Below are positions 1-8,894 of a stretch of DNA of 64,000 bases, one piece after another. Each line of letters begins with the position of its first letter. Positions within the stretch are counted from its first letter, which is position 1. The notes beneath the pieces were generated by a model, which was not told the origin of the DNA, ran no database searches, and saw only the letters and a list, made by a program, of their open reading frames with translations. The translations under genes and the position numbers were made by a program. The DNA is taken from NCBI RefSeq assembly GCF_003938655.1, contig NZ_RJJT01000024.1, forward strand, positions 28,902-92,901. Direction: 5' to 3'. Source of the DNA: Rhizobium pisi. Lineage in GTDB: Bacteria > Pseudomonadota > Alphaproteobacteria > Rhizobiales > Rhizobiaceae.

Positions 1-152
1 ATCACTATTCCTATTCGGTCGTGCGCGGCTGTGACCGCGTCGTGCCGATCGACATTTACGTGCCGGGCTGTCCCCCCACGGCCGAGGCGCTGCTCTACGG
101 CGTGCTTCTGCTGCAGAAGAAGATCCGGCGCACCGGCACGATCGAACGCTAA
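1..152 (+). CDS. nuoB: NADH-quinone oxidoreductase subunit B (3' end only)
   Basis: The last 49 codons of NuoB run in from the left edge and end at a TAA at 150-152. NuoB is the peripheral-arm subunit of complex I that carries the terminal [4Fe-4S] cluster N2, which passes electrons to quinone. The visible segment has the conserved DIYVPGCPPTAEALLYG stretch, and its Cys is one of the N2 ligands. The other ligands lie outside the window. nuoC follows after 18 bases in the same direction, as expected for a nuo operon. Identity is clear from sequence and context. Confidence 0.93.
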   Translation, partial: HYSYSVVRGCDRVVPIDIYVPGCPPTAEALLYGVLLLQKKIRRTGTIER

Positions 153-170
153 GGGTTAAGGACAAGGCAT

Positions 171-773
171 ATGAGTGAAGCCCTGACAGAGCTTGCGTCC
201 TACCTTGGCGAAGCGCGCGGCAACCTGATCGCCGCTTCGCAGATGAAGTATGGCGAGCTGACGCTGACGGCAACGGGTGAGAACGTGATCGCGCTTCTGA
301 CCTTCCTGCGTGACGACACCAAATGTGGTTTCGTCAATCTGATCGATATTTGCGGCGTCGACTGGCCGCAGCGCGAGCTGCGTTTCGATGTCGTCTATCA
401 TCTGCTGTCGCCGAAGAAGAACCTGCGCATCCGCGTCAAGGTCGCAACCGATGAGGATACGCCGGTTCCGTCCGCCTGCGCCGTCTATCCCGGCGCCGAC
501 TGGTTCGAGCGCGAAACCTGGGACATGTACGGCGTGCTCTTCACCGGCCATCCGGATCTGCGCCGCATCCTGACCGACTACGGTTTCGAAGGCCACCCGC
601 TACGCAAGGACTTCCCGACGACAGGTTTCGTCGAGGTCCGTTACGACGATGCGGCAAAGCGCGTCGTTTACGAGCCGGTCGAGTTGAAGCAGGAATTCCG
701 CAACTTCGACTTCATGTCGCCCTGGGAAGGCACGGATTATGTGCTTCCTGGCGACGAAAAGGCGAAACAATAA
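171..773 (+). CDS. nuoC: NADH-quinone oxidoreductase subunit C
   Basis: This 200-residue protein is the 30-kDa-type subunit of the peripheral arm of complex I. It carries no cofactor and packs against NuoD near the quinone site. The family signature ERETWDMYGVLFTGHPDLRRILTDYGF-type region is present around residues 110-145, read here as ERETWDMYG followed by HPDLRRILTDYGF. The ATG at 171 follows an AAGGACAAGG purine stretch. It is a separate gene from nuoD, unlike the nuoCD fusion of enterobacteria. A 67-base gap separates it from nuoD. Confidence 0.96.
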   Translation: MSEALTELASYLGEARGNLIAASQMKYGELTLTATGENVIALLTFLRDDTKCGFVNLIDICGVDWPQRELRFDVVYHLLSPKKNLRIRVKVATDEDTPVPSACAVYPGADWFERETWDMYGVLFTGHPDLRRILTDYGFEGHPLRKDFPTTGFVEVRYDDAAKRVVYEPVELKQEFRNFDFMSPWEGTDYVLPGDEKAKQ

Positions 774-840
774 AATCCAAGGCGGCTGACAGGCACTGCG
801 CCCGTCATTCACTGGTTATCTGAGAACGCGAGCCATCGCC

Positions 841-2031
841 ATGACCGAACATAACGTCCGCAACTTCAACATCAATTTCGGGCCGCAGCATCCGGCGGCG
901 CACGGCGTTCTTCGTCTTGTCCTGGAGCTTGACGGCGAAATTGTGGAACGCGTCGATCCGCATATCGGCCTGCTGCATCGCGGCACCGAGAAGCTGATCG
1001 AGACGAAGACCTATCTTCAGGCAGTGCCCTATTTCGATCGCCTCGACTATGTCGCGCCGATGAACCAGGAACATGCCTATGCGCTGGCCGTCGAAAAGCT
1101 GCTCGGCATCGAGATCCCGATCCGCGGCCAGTTGATCCGCGTTCTCTATTCGGAAATCGGCCGCATCCTCTCGCATCTGCTGAACGTCACGACTCAGGCC
1201 ATGGACGTCGGCGCGCTGACGCCGCCGCTCTGGGGCTTCGAAGAGCGTGAAAAGCTGATGGTGTTCTATGAGCGCGCCAGCGGCTCGCGCATGCACGCCG
1301 CTTATTTCCGTCCGGGCGGCGTCCACCAGGATCTGCCCGAAAAGCTCGTGCAGGACATCGGCGATTGGTGCGACCCGTTCCTGAAGGCGCTTGACGATAT
1401 CGACAACCTGTTGACCGGCAACCGCATCTTCAAGCAACGCAACGTCGATATCGGCGTCGTCTCGCTGGAAGATTGCTGGGCCTGGGGCTTCTCCGGCGTC
1501 ATGGTGCGCGGTTCCGGCGCTGCCTGGGATCTGCGCCGCGCGCAGCCCTACGAATGTTATTCCGATCTCGAATTCGACATCCCGATCGGCAAGAACGGCG
1601 ACAACTACGACCGTTATCTGATCCGTATGATCGAGATGCGCGAATCGGTCCGCATCATGAAGCAGTGCGTCAACCGCCTGCTCTCGGATGCGAAGACCGG
1701 TCCTTTCTCGTCGATCGACGGCAAGGTCGTACCGCCGAAGCGCGGCGAGATGAAGCGCTCGATGGAAGCGCTGATCCACCATTTCAAGCTCTACACCGAA
1801 GGCTATCACGTGCCGGCCGGCGAAGTTTATGCAGCCGTCGAGGCGCCGAAGGGCGAGTTCGGCGTCTATCTCGTCTCCGATGGCAGCAACAAGCCCTATC
1901 GCTGCAAGATCCGCGCTCCCGGTTATGCGCATCTGCAGGCGATGGACTTCATGTGCCGCGGCCACCAGCTTGCCGACATCGCGGCCGTCCTCGGCTCGCT
2001 CGACATCGTCTTCGGCGAGGTGGATCGCTGA
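841..2031 (+). CDS. nuoD: NADH-quinone oxidoreductase subunit D
   Basis: At 396 residues this is the 49-kDa-type subunit, which forms the quinone-binding cavity together with NuoB. The N-terminal FGPQHPAAHGVLRLVLELDG motif and the following HIGLLHRGTEKL are diagnostic of the family, and the C-terminus ends with the typical FGEVDR. The TGA stop overlaps the ATG of the next small gene by one base (TGATG at 2029-2033), which suggests translational coupling. Length and motifs match the family and no anomaly was seen. Confidence 0.97.
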   Translation: MTEHNVRNFNINFGPQHPAAHGVLRLVLELDGEIVERVDPHIGLLHRGTEKLIETKTYLQAVPYFDRLDYVAPMNQEHAYALAVEKLLGIEIPIRGQLIRVLYSEIGRILSHLLNVTTQAMDVGALTPPLWGFEEREKLMVFYERASGSRMHAAYFRPGGVHQDLPEKLVQDIGDWCDPFLKALDDIDNLLTGNRIFKQRNVDIGVVSLEDCWAWGFSGVMVRGSGAAWDLRRAQPYECYSDLEFDIPIGKNGDNYDRYLIRMIEMRESVRIMKQCVNRLLSDAKTGPFSSIDGKVVPPKRGEMKRSMEALIHHFKLYTEGYHVPAGEVYAAVEAPKGEFGVYLVSDGSNKPYRCKIRAPGYAHLQAMDFMCRGHQLADIAAVLGSLDIVFGEVDR

Positions 2032-2303
2032 TGCAGCGTCTGCCGCTCGTCGTCGCAATGCTCCTTTCGGCATCCGGGGTTTCGGCTCAGGAGGCCGACA
2101 CCCTCGGCACGCCGCTGGGCCATAAGGAAGTGACGCCGCCGGCACAGCAATCGTCCATGGGCGAGCTTTTGTCCAAGGGCTATCAGATCAAGGCTGCCGT
2201 CCCGAACGGCAGCAAATTCGTAGTGTTTATGCAGAAAGACCAGTCGGCCTATGCCTGCGAAATGCAGTCTTTGACCGCTTCGCGGTGTGGAACCCTAAAC
2301 TGA
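2031..2303 (+). CDS. Small exported protein of unknown function inside the nuo operon
   Basis: This 90-residue protein starts at an ATG that shares its A with the nuoD stop codon. The first 21 or so residues form a signal peptide: a short basic start, the hydrophobic run LPLVVAMLLSASGVSA, and a likely cleavage site after SAQ. The mature part is about 70 residues with two Cys near the C-terminus (YACEMQSLTASRC), which could form a periplasmic disulfide. It is not a known complex I subunit. The one-base overlap with nuoD and the 16-base gap to nuoE place it firmly in the operon. A role in assembly or stability of complex I is only inference from location. Confidence 0.8.
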   Translation: MQRLPLVVAMLLSASGVSAQEADTLGTPLGHKEVTPPAQQSSMGELLSKGYQIKAAVPNGSKFVVFMQKDQSAYACEMQSLTASRCGTLN

Positions 2304-2319
2304 CAAGGCGTGAGGAAGA

Positions 2320-3486
2320 ATGTCCGTTCGTCGATTAGCCGAAGATCAATTTCAGCCTGCCGCATTCGCATTCAGCGATGAGAATGCGGTCTGGGCGGAC
2401 AAGACGATCCAGAAATACCCCGCCGGCCGCCAGCAATCGGCGGTCATTCCGCTGTTGATGCGGGCGCAGGAGCAGGACGGCTGGGTCACGCGCGCGGCGA
2501 TCGAGAAAATCGCCGACATGCTGGATATGGCCTACATAAGAGTGCTCGAGGTCGCGACCTTCTACACGCAGTTCCAGCTGCATCCTGTAGGAACACGCGC
2601 CCACGTCCAGGTCTGCGGCACGACGCCTTGCATGCTACGGGGCTCGGAAGCGCTGATGTCGGTCTGCAAGAGCAAGATCCATGCCCATACCTTCGAGCGC
2701 AATGCCGAAGGCACGCTGTCCTGGGAAGAGGTCGAATGTCTCGGGGCCTGCGTCAACGCCCCGATGGTGATGATCGGCAAGGACACCTACGAGGACCTGA
2801 CGCCCGAGCGTCTCGAAGAGATCATCGACGCCTTTGCCGCCGGGAACGGCGCAAGCGTCAAGCCCGGCACCCAGATCGACCGGATATTCTCGGCACCTGA
2901 AGGCGGGCCGACCTCGCTGACGACGGAAGAGCCGAAGGCAAGGACGCGCGCCAAGAAGACGGATGCCGAAGCCATTTCGGCTCCTGTCGACGGCGCTCCG
3001 GTTCCGCCCTCCGAGGCTGCCCGCCCGAAGAGCACTGACGCGGAAACCAATGCCGCCCTGAAGACGCCGGCAACGGCGCCGAAGGCTGCGGCGAAGAACG
3101 CAAAGGCTGCCCAGGAGCAGCCGATCTCCGGCACCGCGCTTGCGGAACCAGCGCCTGCGGCTGCGGTCAAGGCGGAAGCAGCTCCGGCGGCAAAGCCCAG
3201 CCTGACCGACAAGAACCGTCCGTCCGGCATCGAGAAGCCGGCTGCGCCGGATGATCTGAAGATGATTTCAGGCGTCGGTCCGAAGATCGAGGCGACGTTG
3301 AACGAAATCGGCATCTTCACCTTCGCACAAGTCGCAGGCTGGAAGAAGGCCGAGCGCGAATGGGTCGATGGCTACCTGAATTTCCGCGGCCGCATCGAGC
3401 GAGACGACTGGGTCAAGCAGGCCAAGGCGCTCGCCAAGGGCGGTGAAGCGGAATATATCAAGGTCTTCGGCAAGAAGCCGCGGTAA
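2320..3486 (+). CDS. nuoE: NADH-quinone oxidoreductase subunit E with C-terminal helix-hairpin-helix extension
   Basis: Residues 1 to about 180 are a complete 24-kDa-type subunit binding the off-pathway [2Fe-2S] cluster N1a. The ligands are C99-x4-C104 and C140-x3-C144. The protein is 388 residues, more than twice the size of E. coli NuoE. The extra part is a low-complexity Ala/Pro/Lys linker (about 200-310) followed by a helix-hairpin-helix-like module (about 311-388) containing DDLKMISGVGPKIEATLNE. A very similar module ends the protein encoded at 4804-5490. The ATG at 2320 follows a GAGGA ribosome-binding site. Core function is certain; the role of the extension is unknown. Confidence 0.95.
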   Translation: MSVRRLAEDQFQPAAFAFSDENAVWADKTIQKYPAGRQQSAVIPLLMRAQEQDGWVTRAAIEKIADMLDMAYIRVLEVATFYTQFQLHPVGTRAHVQVCGTTPCMLRGSEALMSVCKSKIHAHTFERNAEGTLSWEEVECLGACVNAPMVMIGKDTYEDLTPERLEEIIDAFAAGNGASVKPGTQIDRIFSAPEGGPTSLTTEEPKARTRAKKTDAEAISAPVDGAPVPPSEAARPKSTDAETNAALKTPATAPKAAAKNAKAAQEQPISGTALAEPAPAAAVKAEAAPAAKPSLTDKNRPSGIEKPAAPDDLKMISGVGPKIEATLNEIGIFTFAQVAGWKKAEREWVDGYLNFRGRIERDDWVKQAKALAKGGEAEYIKVFGKKPR

Positions 3487-3496
3487 GAGGTGAAGC

Positions 3497-4801
3497 ATGT
3501 TACAAGATAAAGACCGCATCTTTACCAACATCTACGGCCTCAAGGACAAATCCCTGAAGGGCGCGATGAGCCGCGGCCACTGGGACGGCACCAAGCACAT
3601 CCTCGAAAAAGGCCGCGACTGGATCATCAACGAGATGAAGGCATCCGGCCTTCGCGGTCGCGGTGGCGCCGGCTTCCCCACCGGTCTCAAATGGTCCTTC
3701 ATGCCGAAGGAAAGCGACGGCCGCCCGCATTATCTCGTCGTCAACGCCGACGAATCCGAGCCCGGTACCTGCAAGGACCGCGACATCATGCGCCACGATC
3801 CGCATACGCTGATCGAAGGCTGCGTCATCGCAAGCTTCGCCATGGGCGCCAATGCGGCTTACATCTACGTGCGCGGCGAATATATAAGAGAGCGCGAAGC
3901 GCTGCAGGCGGCGATCGACGAGTGCTATGATTACGGTCTGCTCGGCAAGAACAACAAGCTCGGCTGGGACATGGACATCTACGTCCATCACGGCGCCGGC
4001 GCCTATATTTGCGGCGAAGAAACCGCGCTGCTCGAAAGCCTCGAAGGCAAGAAGGGCCAGCCGCGCCTGAAGCCGCCATTCCCGGCCAATATGGGTCTCT
4101 ACGGCTGCCCGACGACGGTCAACAACGTCGAATCGATTGCTGTTGCACCGACGATCCTGCGCCGCGGCGCCGGCTGGTTCTCGGCCATCGGTCGCCCGAA
4201 CAATGTCGGCACCAAGCTGTTCATGCTCTCCGGCCACGTCAACAAGCCGTGCACGGTCGAAGAGGAAATGGGCATCACCTTCCGCGAGCTGGTCGATCGC
4301 CACGCCGGCGGCATCCGCGGCGGCTGGGACAACCTGCTCGCCGTCATTCCGGGCGGCGCATCCTGCCCGATCGTTCCGGCCAAGGACATTATCGACTGCC
4401 CGATGGATTTCGACGGCCTGCGCGGCGTCGGCTCCTCCTTCGGCACGGCCGCCGCAATCGTCATGGACAAGTCCACCGACGTTATCAAGGCAATTGCCCG
4501 TATCTCGGCCTTCTTCAAGCACGAGAGCTGCGGCCAGTGCACGCCCTGCCGCGAAGGCACGGGCTGGATGTGGCGCGTGATGGAGCGCATGGCCAAGGGC
4601 AATGCCCAGAAGCGCGAAATCGACATGCTGTTCCAGGTGACGAAGCAGATCGAAGGCCACACCATCTGTGCGCTCGGCGACGCCGCCGCATGGCCGGTGC
4701 AGGGTCTGATCCGTAACTTCCGCCCCGAGATCGAAAAGCGCATCGACCAGTATACGGCAAGCGCGCTCGATCACGGCGCGGTTCTGGAGGCGGCTGAGTA
4801 A
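3497..4801 (+). CDS. nuoF: NADH-quinone oxidoreductase subunit F
   Basis: This is the 434-residue NADH-binding 51-kDa-type subunit, carrying FMN and cluster N3. The FMN/NADH glycine-rich motif GLRGRGGAGFPTGLKW is at residues 51-66 and CGEETALLESLEGKKGQPR begins near 172. The N3 ligands are in SCGQCTPCREG (C345, C348, C351), with a fourth at C391. The start ATG at 3497 has a GAGGTGAAG ribosome-binding site ten bases after the nuoE stop. All catalytic residues expected for NADH oxidation are present. Confidence 0.97.
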   Translation: MLQDKDRIFTNIYGLKDKSLKGAMSRGHWDGTKHILEKGRDWIINEMKASGLRGRGGAGFPTGLKWSFMPKESDGRPHYLVVNADESEPGTCKDRDIMRHDPHTLIEGCVIASFAMGANAAYIYVRGEYIREREALQAAIDECYDYGLLGKNNKLGWDMDIYVHHGAGAYICGEETALLESLEGKKGQPRLKPPFPANMGLYGCPTTVNNVESIAVAPTILRRGAGWFSAIGRPNNVGTKLFMLSGHVNKPCTVEEEMGITFRELVDRHAGGIRGGWDNLLAVIPGGASCPIVPAKDIIDCPMDFDGLRGVGSSFGTAAAIVMDKSTDVIKAIARISAFFKHESCGQCTPCREGTGWMWRVMERMAKGNAQKREIDMLFQVTKQIEGHTICALGDAAAWPVQGLIRNFRPEIEKRIDQYTASALDHGAVLEAAE

Positions 4802-4803
4802 TC

Positions 4804-5490
4804 ATGGTGGACAAGGCATCTGATGGCAGGAAGAAGGAAGAGGCTGCCGATTTCGCGGCCGGCTTCGGCCGGCTTGCCGCCGAGATGCTGGAAAATGCAC
4901 GGGCGATGCCGGTGCATCCGCTGATGGCGCATCCCGCTGCAGCTTTTGCCGCCGCAACCGCGATTGGTGTTGGTCTCTCGACCCAAATGGCGGGCGCCTT
5001 CTTCGGCGCCTTCCAGAGCGCCCTGGAAACCACAGGCAAGCTCGCCGCCGCTCTCGATGATACGCCGCCGGACGAGCCGACGGCCAACGTCGATGTTCGG
5101 CCGGAGAATATTCGCCCGGCCGTCAAGGCTGTCGAGAAGCCGGCGCCTGAGAGCAAGCCGGTTGTCGAGAGGAAGGCAAAGCCAAAACTGACGATCGTTG
5201 CGCCGGTCAGCGCGCCGATGCCCGCCGCCAAGCCGGTGCCGGCCGCAAAAGCGAAGCCGGTGACGCGGACGGCGAAGGCTGACGATCTGAAGCTGATCGC
5301 CGGCATCGGCCCGAAGCTTGAGCAGGTGTTGAACGCCAAGGGCATTCGCAGTTTTGCCGAGATCGCCGGCTGGAGCGACGAGGAAATTGCTCGGCTCGAC
5401 GCCGAACTCGGTTTCAACGGCCGTATCGGACGTGACGACTGGCCCGGCCAGGCAAAAATTCTCGCGACGCGGGGTCGCAGGAAGAAATGA
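4804..5490 (+). CDS. Helix-hairpin-helix protein of the nuo operon (complex I-associated, function unknown)
   Basis: This 228-residue protein starts two bases after nuoF, with its GGAGG ribosome-binding site inside the nuoF 3' end. Residues 1-90 are Ala-rich and helical with an amphipathic or weakly hydrophobic stretch (HPAAAFAAATAIGVGLSTQM). Residues 90-155 are a Pro/Lys/Ala linker. Residues 158-228 form a helix-hairpin-helix-like module (ADDLKLIAGIGPKLEQVLN, then GRIGRDDWPGQAK) closely resembling the NuoE tail. Such modules often bind DNA, and homologues are sometimes labelled as nuclease-like, but nothing here shows nuclease residues. Position between nuoF and nuoG suggests an accessory complex I factor. 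Confidence 0.82.
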   Translation: MVDKASDGRKKEEAADFAAGFGRLAAEMLENARAMPVHPLMAHPAAAFAAATAIGVGLSTQMAGAFFGAFQSALETTGKLAAALDDTPPDEPTANVDVRPENIRPAVKAVEKPAPESKPVVERKAKPKLTIVAPVSAPMPAAKPVPAAKAKPVTRTAKADDLKLIAGIGPKLEQVLNAKGIRSFAEIAGWSDEEIARLDAELGFNGRIGRDDWPGQAKILATRGRRKK

Positions 5491-5716
5491 TAAAGTGTCC
5501 GGCCGTATCAAGCGGCCGGAAAGATGGGCAGATCGGCGTACGGGCGGGGGCCTCAAGCTGCAGATGCCGAGCGGGTTCCGGGTCTGGAACGCGCGACAGA
5601 GAATTTCGGCGACATCAGCTGTCGGCAGGACGAAAGATCCGGCTTGGCAATGATGATGTTGCAAAAATAGGTTTGTTTGCCGTCTTCAGGCAAACGGGAA
5701 ACAGGACTGAGCGACG

Positions 5717-7798
5717 ATGGCAAAACTGAAGATTGACGGAAACGAGATCGAAGTTCCGGATCATTTCACGCTGTTGCAGGCGTGTGAAGACGCTGGCGCC
5801 GAGGTTCCGCGCTTCTGCTTCCACGAGCGCCTGTCCGTTGCCGGTAACTGCCGCATGTGCCTCGTCGAAGTGAAGGGCGGCCCGCCGAAGCCGCAGGCCT
5901 CCTGCGCCATGAGCGTTCGCGACATTCGCGGCGGCCCGAACGGCGAACTGCCGGAGGTCTTCACCAATACGCCGATGGTCAAGAAGGCCCGCGAAGGGGT
6001 GATGGAATTTCTGCTCATCAACCATCCGCTCGATTGCCCGATCTGCGACCAGGGCGGCGAATGCGACCTGCAGGACCAGGCGATGACCTTCGGCATCGAC
6101 ACCTCGCGCTATCAGGAAGACAAGCGCGCCGTCGAGGACAAGTATATCGGCCCGCTCGTCAAGACAGTGATGAACCGCTGCATCCATTGCACGCGTTGCG
6201 TCCGCTTCACCACAGAAGTTGCCGGCATTTCCGAACTCGGCCTGATCGGCCGTGGCGAAGATGCCGAGATCACCACCTATCTCGAGCAGGCGATGACCTC
6301 CGAGCTGCAGGGTAACGTTGTCGATCTTTGCCCGGTCGGCGCGCTCACCTCCAAGCCCTTCGCCTTCACCGCGCGTCCCTGGGAATTGAACAAGACCGAA
6401 TCGATCGACGTCATGGATGCCGTCGGTTCGGCGATCCGCGTCGACACCCGTGGCCGCGAGGTCATGCGCATCCTGCCGCGCGTCAACGAAGCGATCAACG
6501 AGGAGTGGATCTCCGACAAGAGCCGTTTCATCTGGGACGGCCTGAAGACCCAGCGCCTCGACCGGCCCTATGTCCGCCGCGACGGTCGCCTGCAGCCCGC
6601 CACCTGGGCGGAGGCCTTCGCTGCCATCAAGGCAGCCGTCAGCGCCACCTCCGGCGACAGGATCGGCGCGATATCAGGCGATCTCGCTTCCGTCGAGGAA
6701 ATGTATGCGCTCTCGGAGCTGGTGAAGTCGCTGGGCTCGGAGAACCTCGACTGTCGCCAGGATGGGACGGCACTCGATCCGTCGCTTGGCCGTGCGAGCT
6801 ACCTCTTCAACCCGACCATCGCAGGCATCGACCAGGCAGACGCACTGCTGATCATCGGCGCCAATCCGCGCTTCGAAGCGGCGATCCTCAACGCCCGCAT
6901 CCGCAAGCGCTGGCGCCGCGGCAAGTTCCCGATCGGCGTGATCGGTGAGCCGGGCGAGCTGCGCTACAGCTATGATTACCTCGGCGGCGGTCCCGACACA
7001 TTGAAGGATCTGGTCGACGGCACCCACGGCTTCGCGGATGTCCTGAAGAATGCGGCAAAGCCTATGATCATCATCGGCCAGGGCGCGCTGTCGCGCACCG
7101 ACGGCGCCGGCGTTCTCGCAAGCGCTGCCAAGCTTGCCGGTTCGGTCGGCGCGGTCGTTGAAGGCTGGAACGGTTTTGCTGTCCTTCACACCGCTGCCTC
7201 GCGCGTCGGCGGCCTCGACCTCGGCTTCGTGCCGGGCGCCAAGGGCGTCAATGCCGCCGAGATGCTGACGGCGATGGACGTGCTCTTCCTGCTCGGCGCC
7301 GACGAACTCGATTTTACCGCCAAGAAGGCCAAGCTCACCGTCTATATCGGTTCGCATGGCGACAACGGCGCGCACCACGCCGACGTCATCTTGCCGGCCG
7401 CAGCTTACACCGAAAAGTCCGGCACCTGGGTCAACACCGAAGGCCGCGTTCAGATGGGCAACCGCGCAGGCTTTGCGCCGGGCGATGCCCGCGAGGACTG
7501 GGCGATCATCCGCGCTCTTTCCGACGTGCTCGGCAAGAAGCTTCCGTTCGATTCGCTGAGCGAATTGCGCGCAAGGCTCTATGCCGCTTTCCCGCATTTC
7601 GCCGCCATCGACGAGATCGCCGAAACCGATAGCGCCCAAATTGCCGCAGTCGCGAAAAAAGCCGGCAAGATGAACAAGTCAGGGTTTGCGTCGCCGGTGA
7701 AAGACTTCTATTTGACGAACCCGATAGCGCGCGCCTCGGCTGTCATGGCCGAGTGCTCGGCATTGGCCCGCAACAACTTCAAAGTCGCGGCAGAGTAA
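5717..7798 (+). CDS. nuoG: NADH-quinone oxidoreductase subunit G
   Basis: This 693-residue protein is the 75-kDa-type subunit that threads electrons through several Fe-S clusters. The N-terminal ferredoxin-like domain has C34, C45 and C48 (NCRMC) as N1b ligands. Further clusters are marked by HPLDCPICDQGGECDLQ and CIHCTRCVRF. The C-terminal two-thirds is the molybdopterin-oxidoreductase fold, here without catalytic function. The 226-base gap before it is the longest in the operon. That gap holds a hairpin (5675-5681 pairing 5689-5695) just before the start, and a weak 48-codon reading frame (5524-5670) that I do not call a gene. Confidence 0.97.
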   Translation: MAKLKIDGNEIEVPDHFTLLQACEDAGAEVPRFCFHERLSVAGNCRMCLVEVKGGPPKPQASCAMSVRDIRGGPNGELPEVFTNTPMVKKAREGVMEFLLINHPLDCPICDQGGECDLQDQAMTFGIDTSRYQEDKRAVEDKYIGPLVKTVMNRCIHCTRCVRFTTEVAGISELGLIGRGEDAEITTYLEQAMTSELQGNVVDLCPVGALTSKPFAFTARPWELNKTESIDVMDAVGSAIRVDTRGREVMRILPRVNEAINEEWISDKSRFIWDGLKTQRLDRPYVRRDGRLQPATWAEAFAAIKAAVSATSGDRIGAISGDLASVEEMYALSELVKSLGSENLDCRQDGTALDPSLGRASYLFNPTIAGIDQADALLIIGANPRFEAAILNARIRKRWRRGKFPIGVIGEPGELRYSYDYLGGGPDTLKDLVDGTHGFADVLKNAAKPMIIIGQGALSRTDGAGVLASAAKLAGSVGAVVEGWNGFAVLHTAASRVGGLDLGFVPGAKGVNAAEMLTAMDVLFLLGADELDFTAKKAKLTVYIGSHGDNGAHHADVILPAAAYTEKSGTWVNTEGRVQMGNRAGFAPGDAREDWAIIRALSDVLGKKLPFDSLSELRARLYAAFPHFAAIDEIAETDSAQIAAVAKKAGKMNKSGFASPVKDFYLTNPIARASAVMAECSALARNNFKVAAE

Positions 7799-7810
7799 GG
7801 GCAGGGGACT

Positions 7811-8854
7811 ATGGATTCTTTCTTTTCAACCTATGTCTGGCCGGCGATCATCATGATCGGTCAGTCGCTGCTGCTTCTCGTCTGCCTGCTCGTCTTCATC
7901 GCCTACGTGCTGCTCGCCGACCGCAAGATCTGGGCGGCAGTGCAGCTGCGCCGCGGCCCGAACGTCGTCGGTCCCTTCGGCCTGTTCCAGTCCTTCGCCG
8001 ACCTTCTGAAGTTCGTCTTCAAGGAGCCGATCATTCCGGCTGGCGCCAACAAGGCTGTCTTCCTGCTTGCCCCGCTGGTAACAGTGCTTCTGGCGCTCTC
8101 CACCTGGGCGGTCGTGCCGCTCGCCGACGGATGGGTGATCGCCAACATCAATGTCGGTATCCTCTATATCTTCGCGATCTCGTCGCTCGAAGTTTACGGC
8201 ATCATCATGGGCGGCTGGGCTTCGAACTCGAAGTATCCGTTCCTCGGCGCGCTGCGTTCGGCCGCGCAGATGGTGTCCTATGAAGTCTCGATCGGCTTCG
8301 TCATCGTCACCGTGCTTCTCTGCGTCGGTTCGCTGAACCTGACCGATATCGTCAATGCGCAGCATACCGGCCTCGGCACCATGCTCGGCCTGCCGGCGTC
8401 GTTCCTCGACTGGCATTGGCTGTCGCTCTTCCCGATGTTCATCGTCTTCTTCATTTCGGCGCTCGCCGAGACGAACCGTCCGCCCTTCGACCTTCCGGAA
8501 GCCGAATCGGAACTCGTCGCCGGCTTCATGGTCGAATACGGCTCCTCGCCATACATGATGTTCATGCTGGGCGAATATGCGGCCGTCTGCCTGATGTGCG
8601 CGCTGACGACGATCCTCTTCCTGGGCGGCTGGCTGCCTCCGGTCGATATCTGGATCCTCAACTGGGTTCCGGGCATCATCTGGTTCACACTGAAGGCCTG
8701 CCTGGTGTTCTTCATGTTCGCGATGGTCAAGGCTTTCGTTCCGCGCTACCGCTACGACCAGCTCATGCGCCTCGGCTGGAAGGTTTTCCTGCCGCTGTCG
8801 CTCGCCATGGTCGTCATCGTTGCATTCGTGCTGAAACTGATGGGTTGGGCATGA
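7811..8854 (+). CDS. nuoH: NADH-quinone oxidoreductase subunit H
   Basis: At 347 residues this is the ND1-type membrane subunit that joins the peripheral arm to the membrane arm and forms part of the quinone entry channel. Several hydrophobic spans are evident. The conserved cytoplasmic loops LADRKIWAAVQLRRGPN and ETNRPPFDLPEAESELVAGF are both present. The start at 7811 follows an AGGGCAGGGG purine run 12 bases after nuoG. It is inner-membrane and in operon order. Confidence 0.97.
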   Translation: MDSFFSTYVWPAIIMIGQSLLLLVCLLVFIAYVLLADRKIWAAVQLRRGPNVVGPFGLFQSFADLLKFVFKEPIIPAGANKAVFLLAPLVTVLLALSTWAVVPLADGWVIANINVGILYIFAISSLEVYGIIMGGWASNSKYPFLGALRSAAQMVSYEVSIGFVIVTVLLCVGSLNLTDIVNAQHTGLGTMLGLPASFLDWHWLSLFPMFIVFFISALAETNRPPFDLPEAESELVAGFMVEYGSSPYMMFMLGEYAAVCLMCALTTILFLGGWLPPVDIWILNWVPGIIWFTLKACLVFFMFAMVKAFVPRYRYDQLMRLGWKVFLPLSLAMVVIVAFVLKLMGWA

Positions 8855-8894
8855 TCATGTCCGCTCTCGTTTCCGGCAAAATTGGAGGTTGAAG

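Noticed and set aside
5524..5670. 48-codon frame between the helix-hairpin-helix gene and nuoG
   Set aside because: The ribosome-binding site is too close, composition is atypical and no signal or motif is visible; treated as intergenic.
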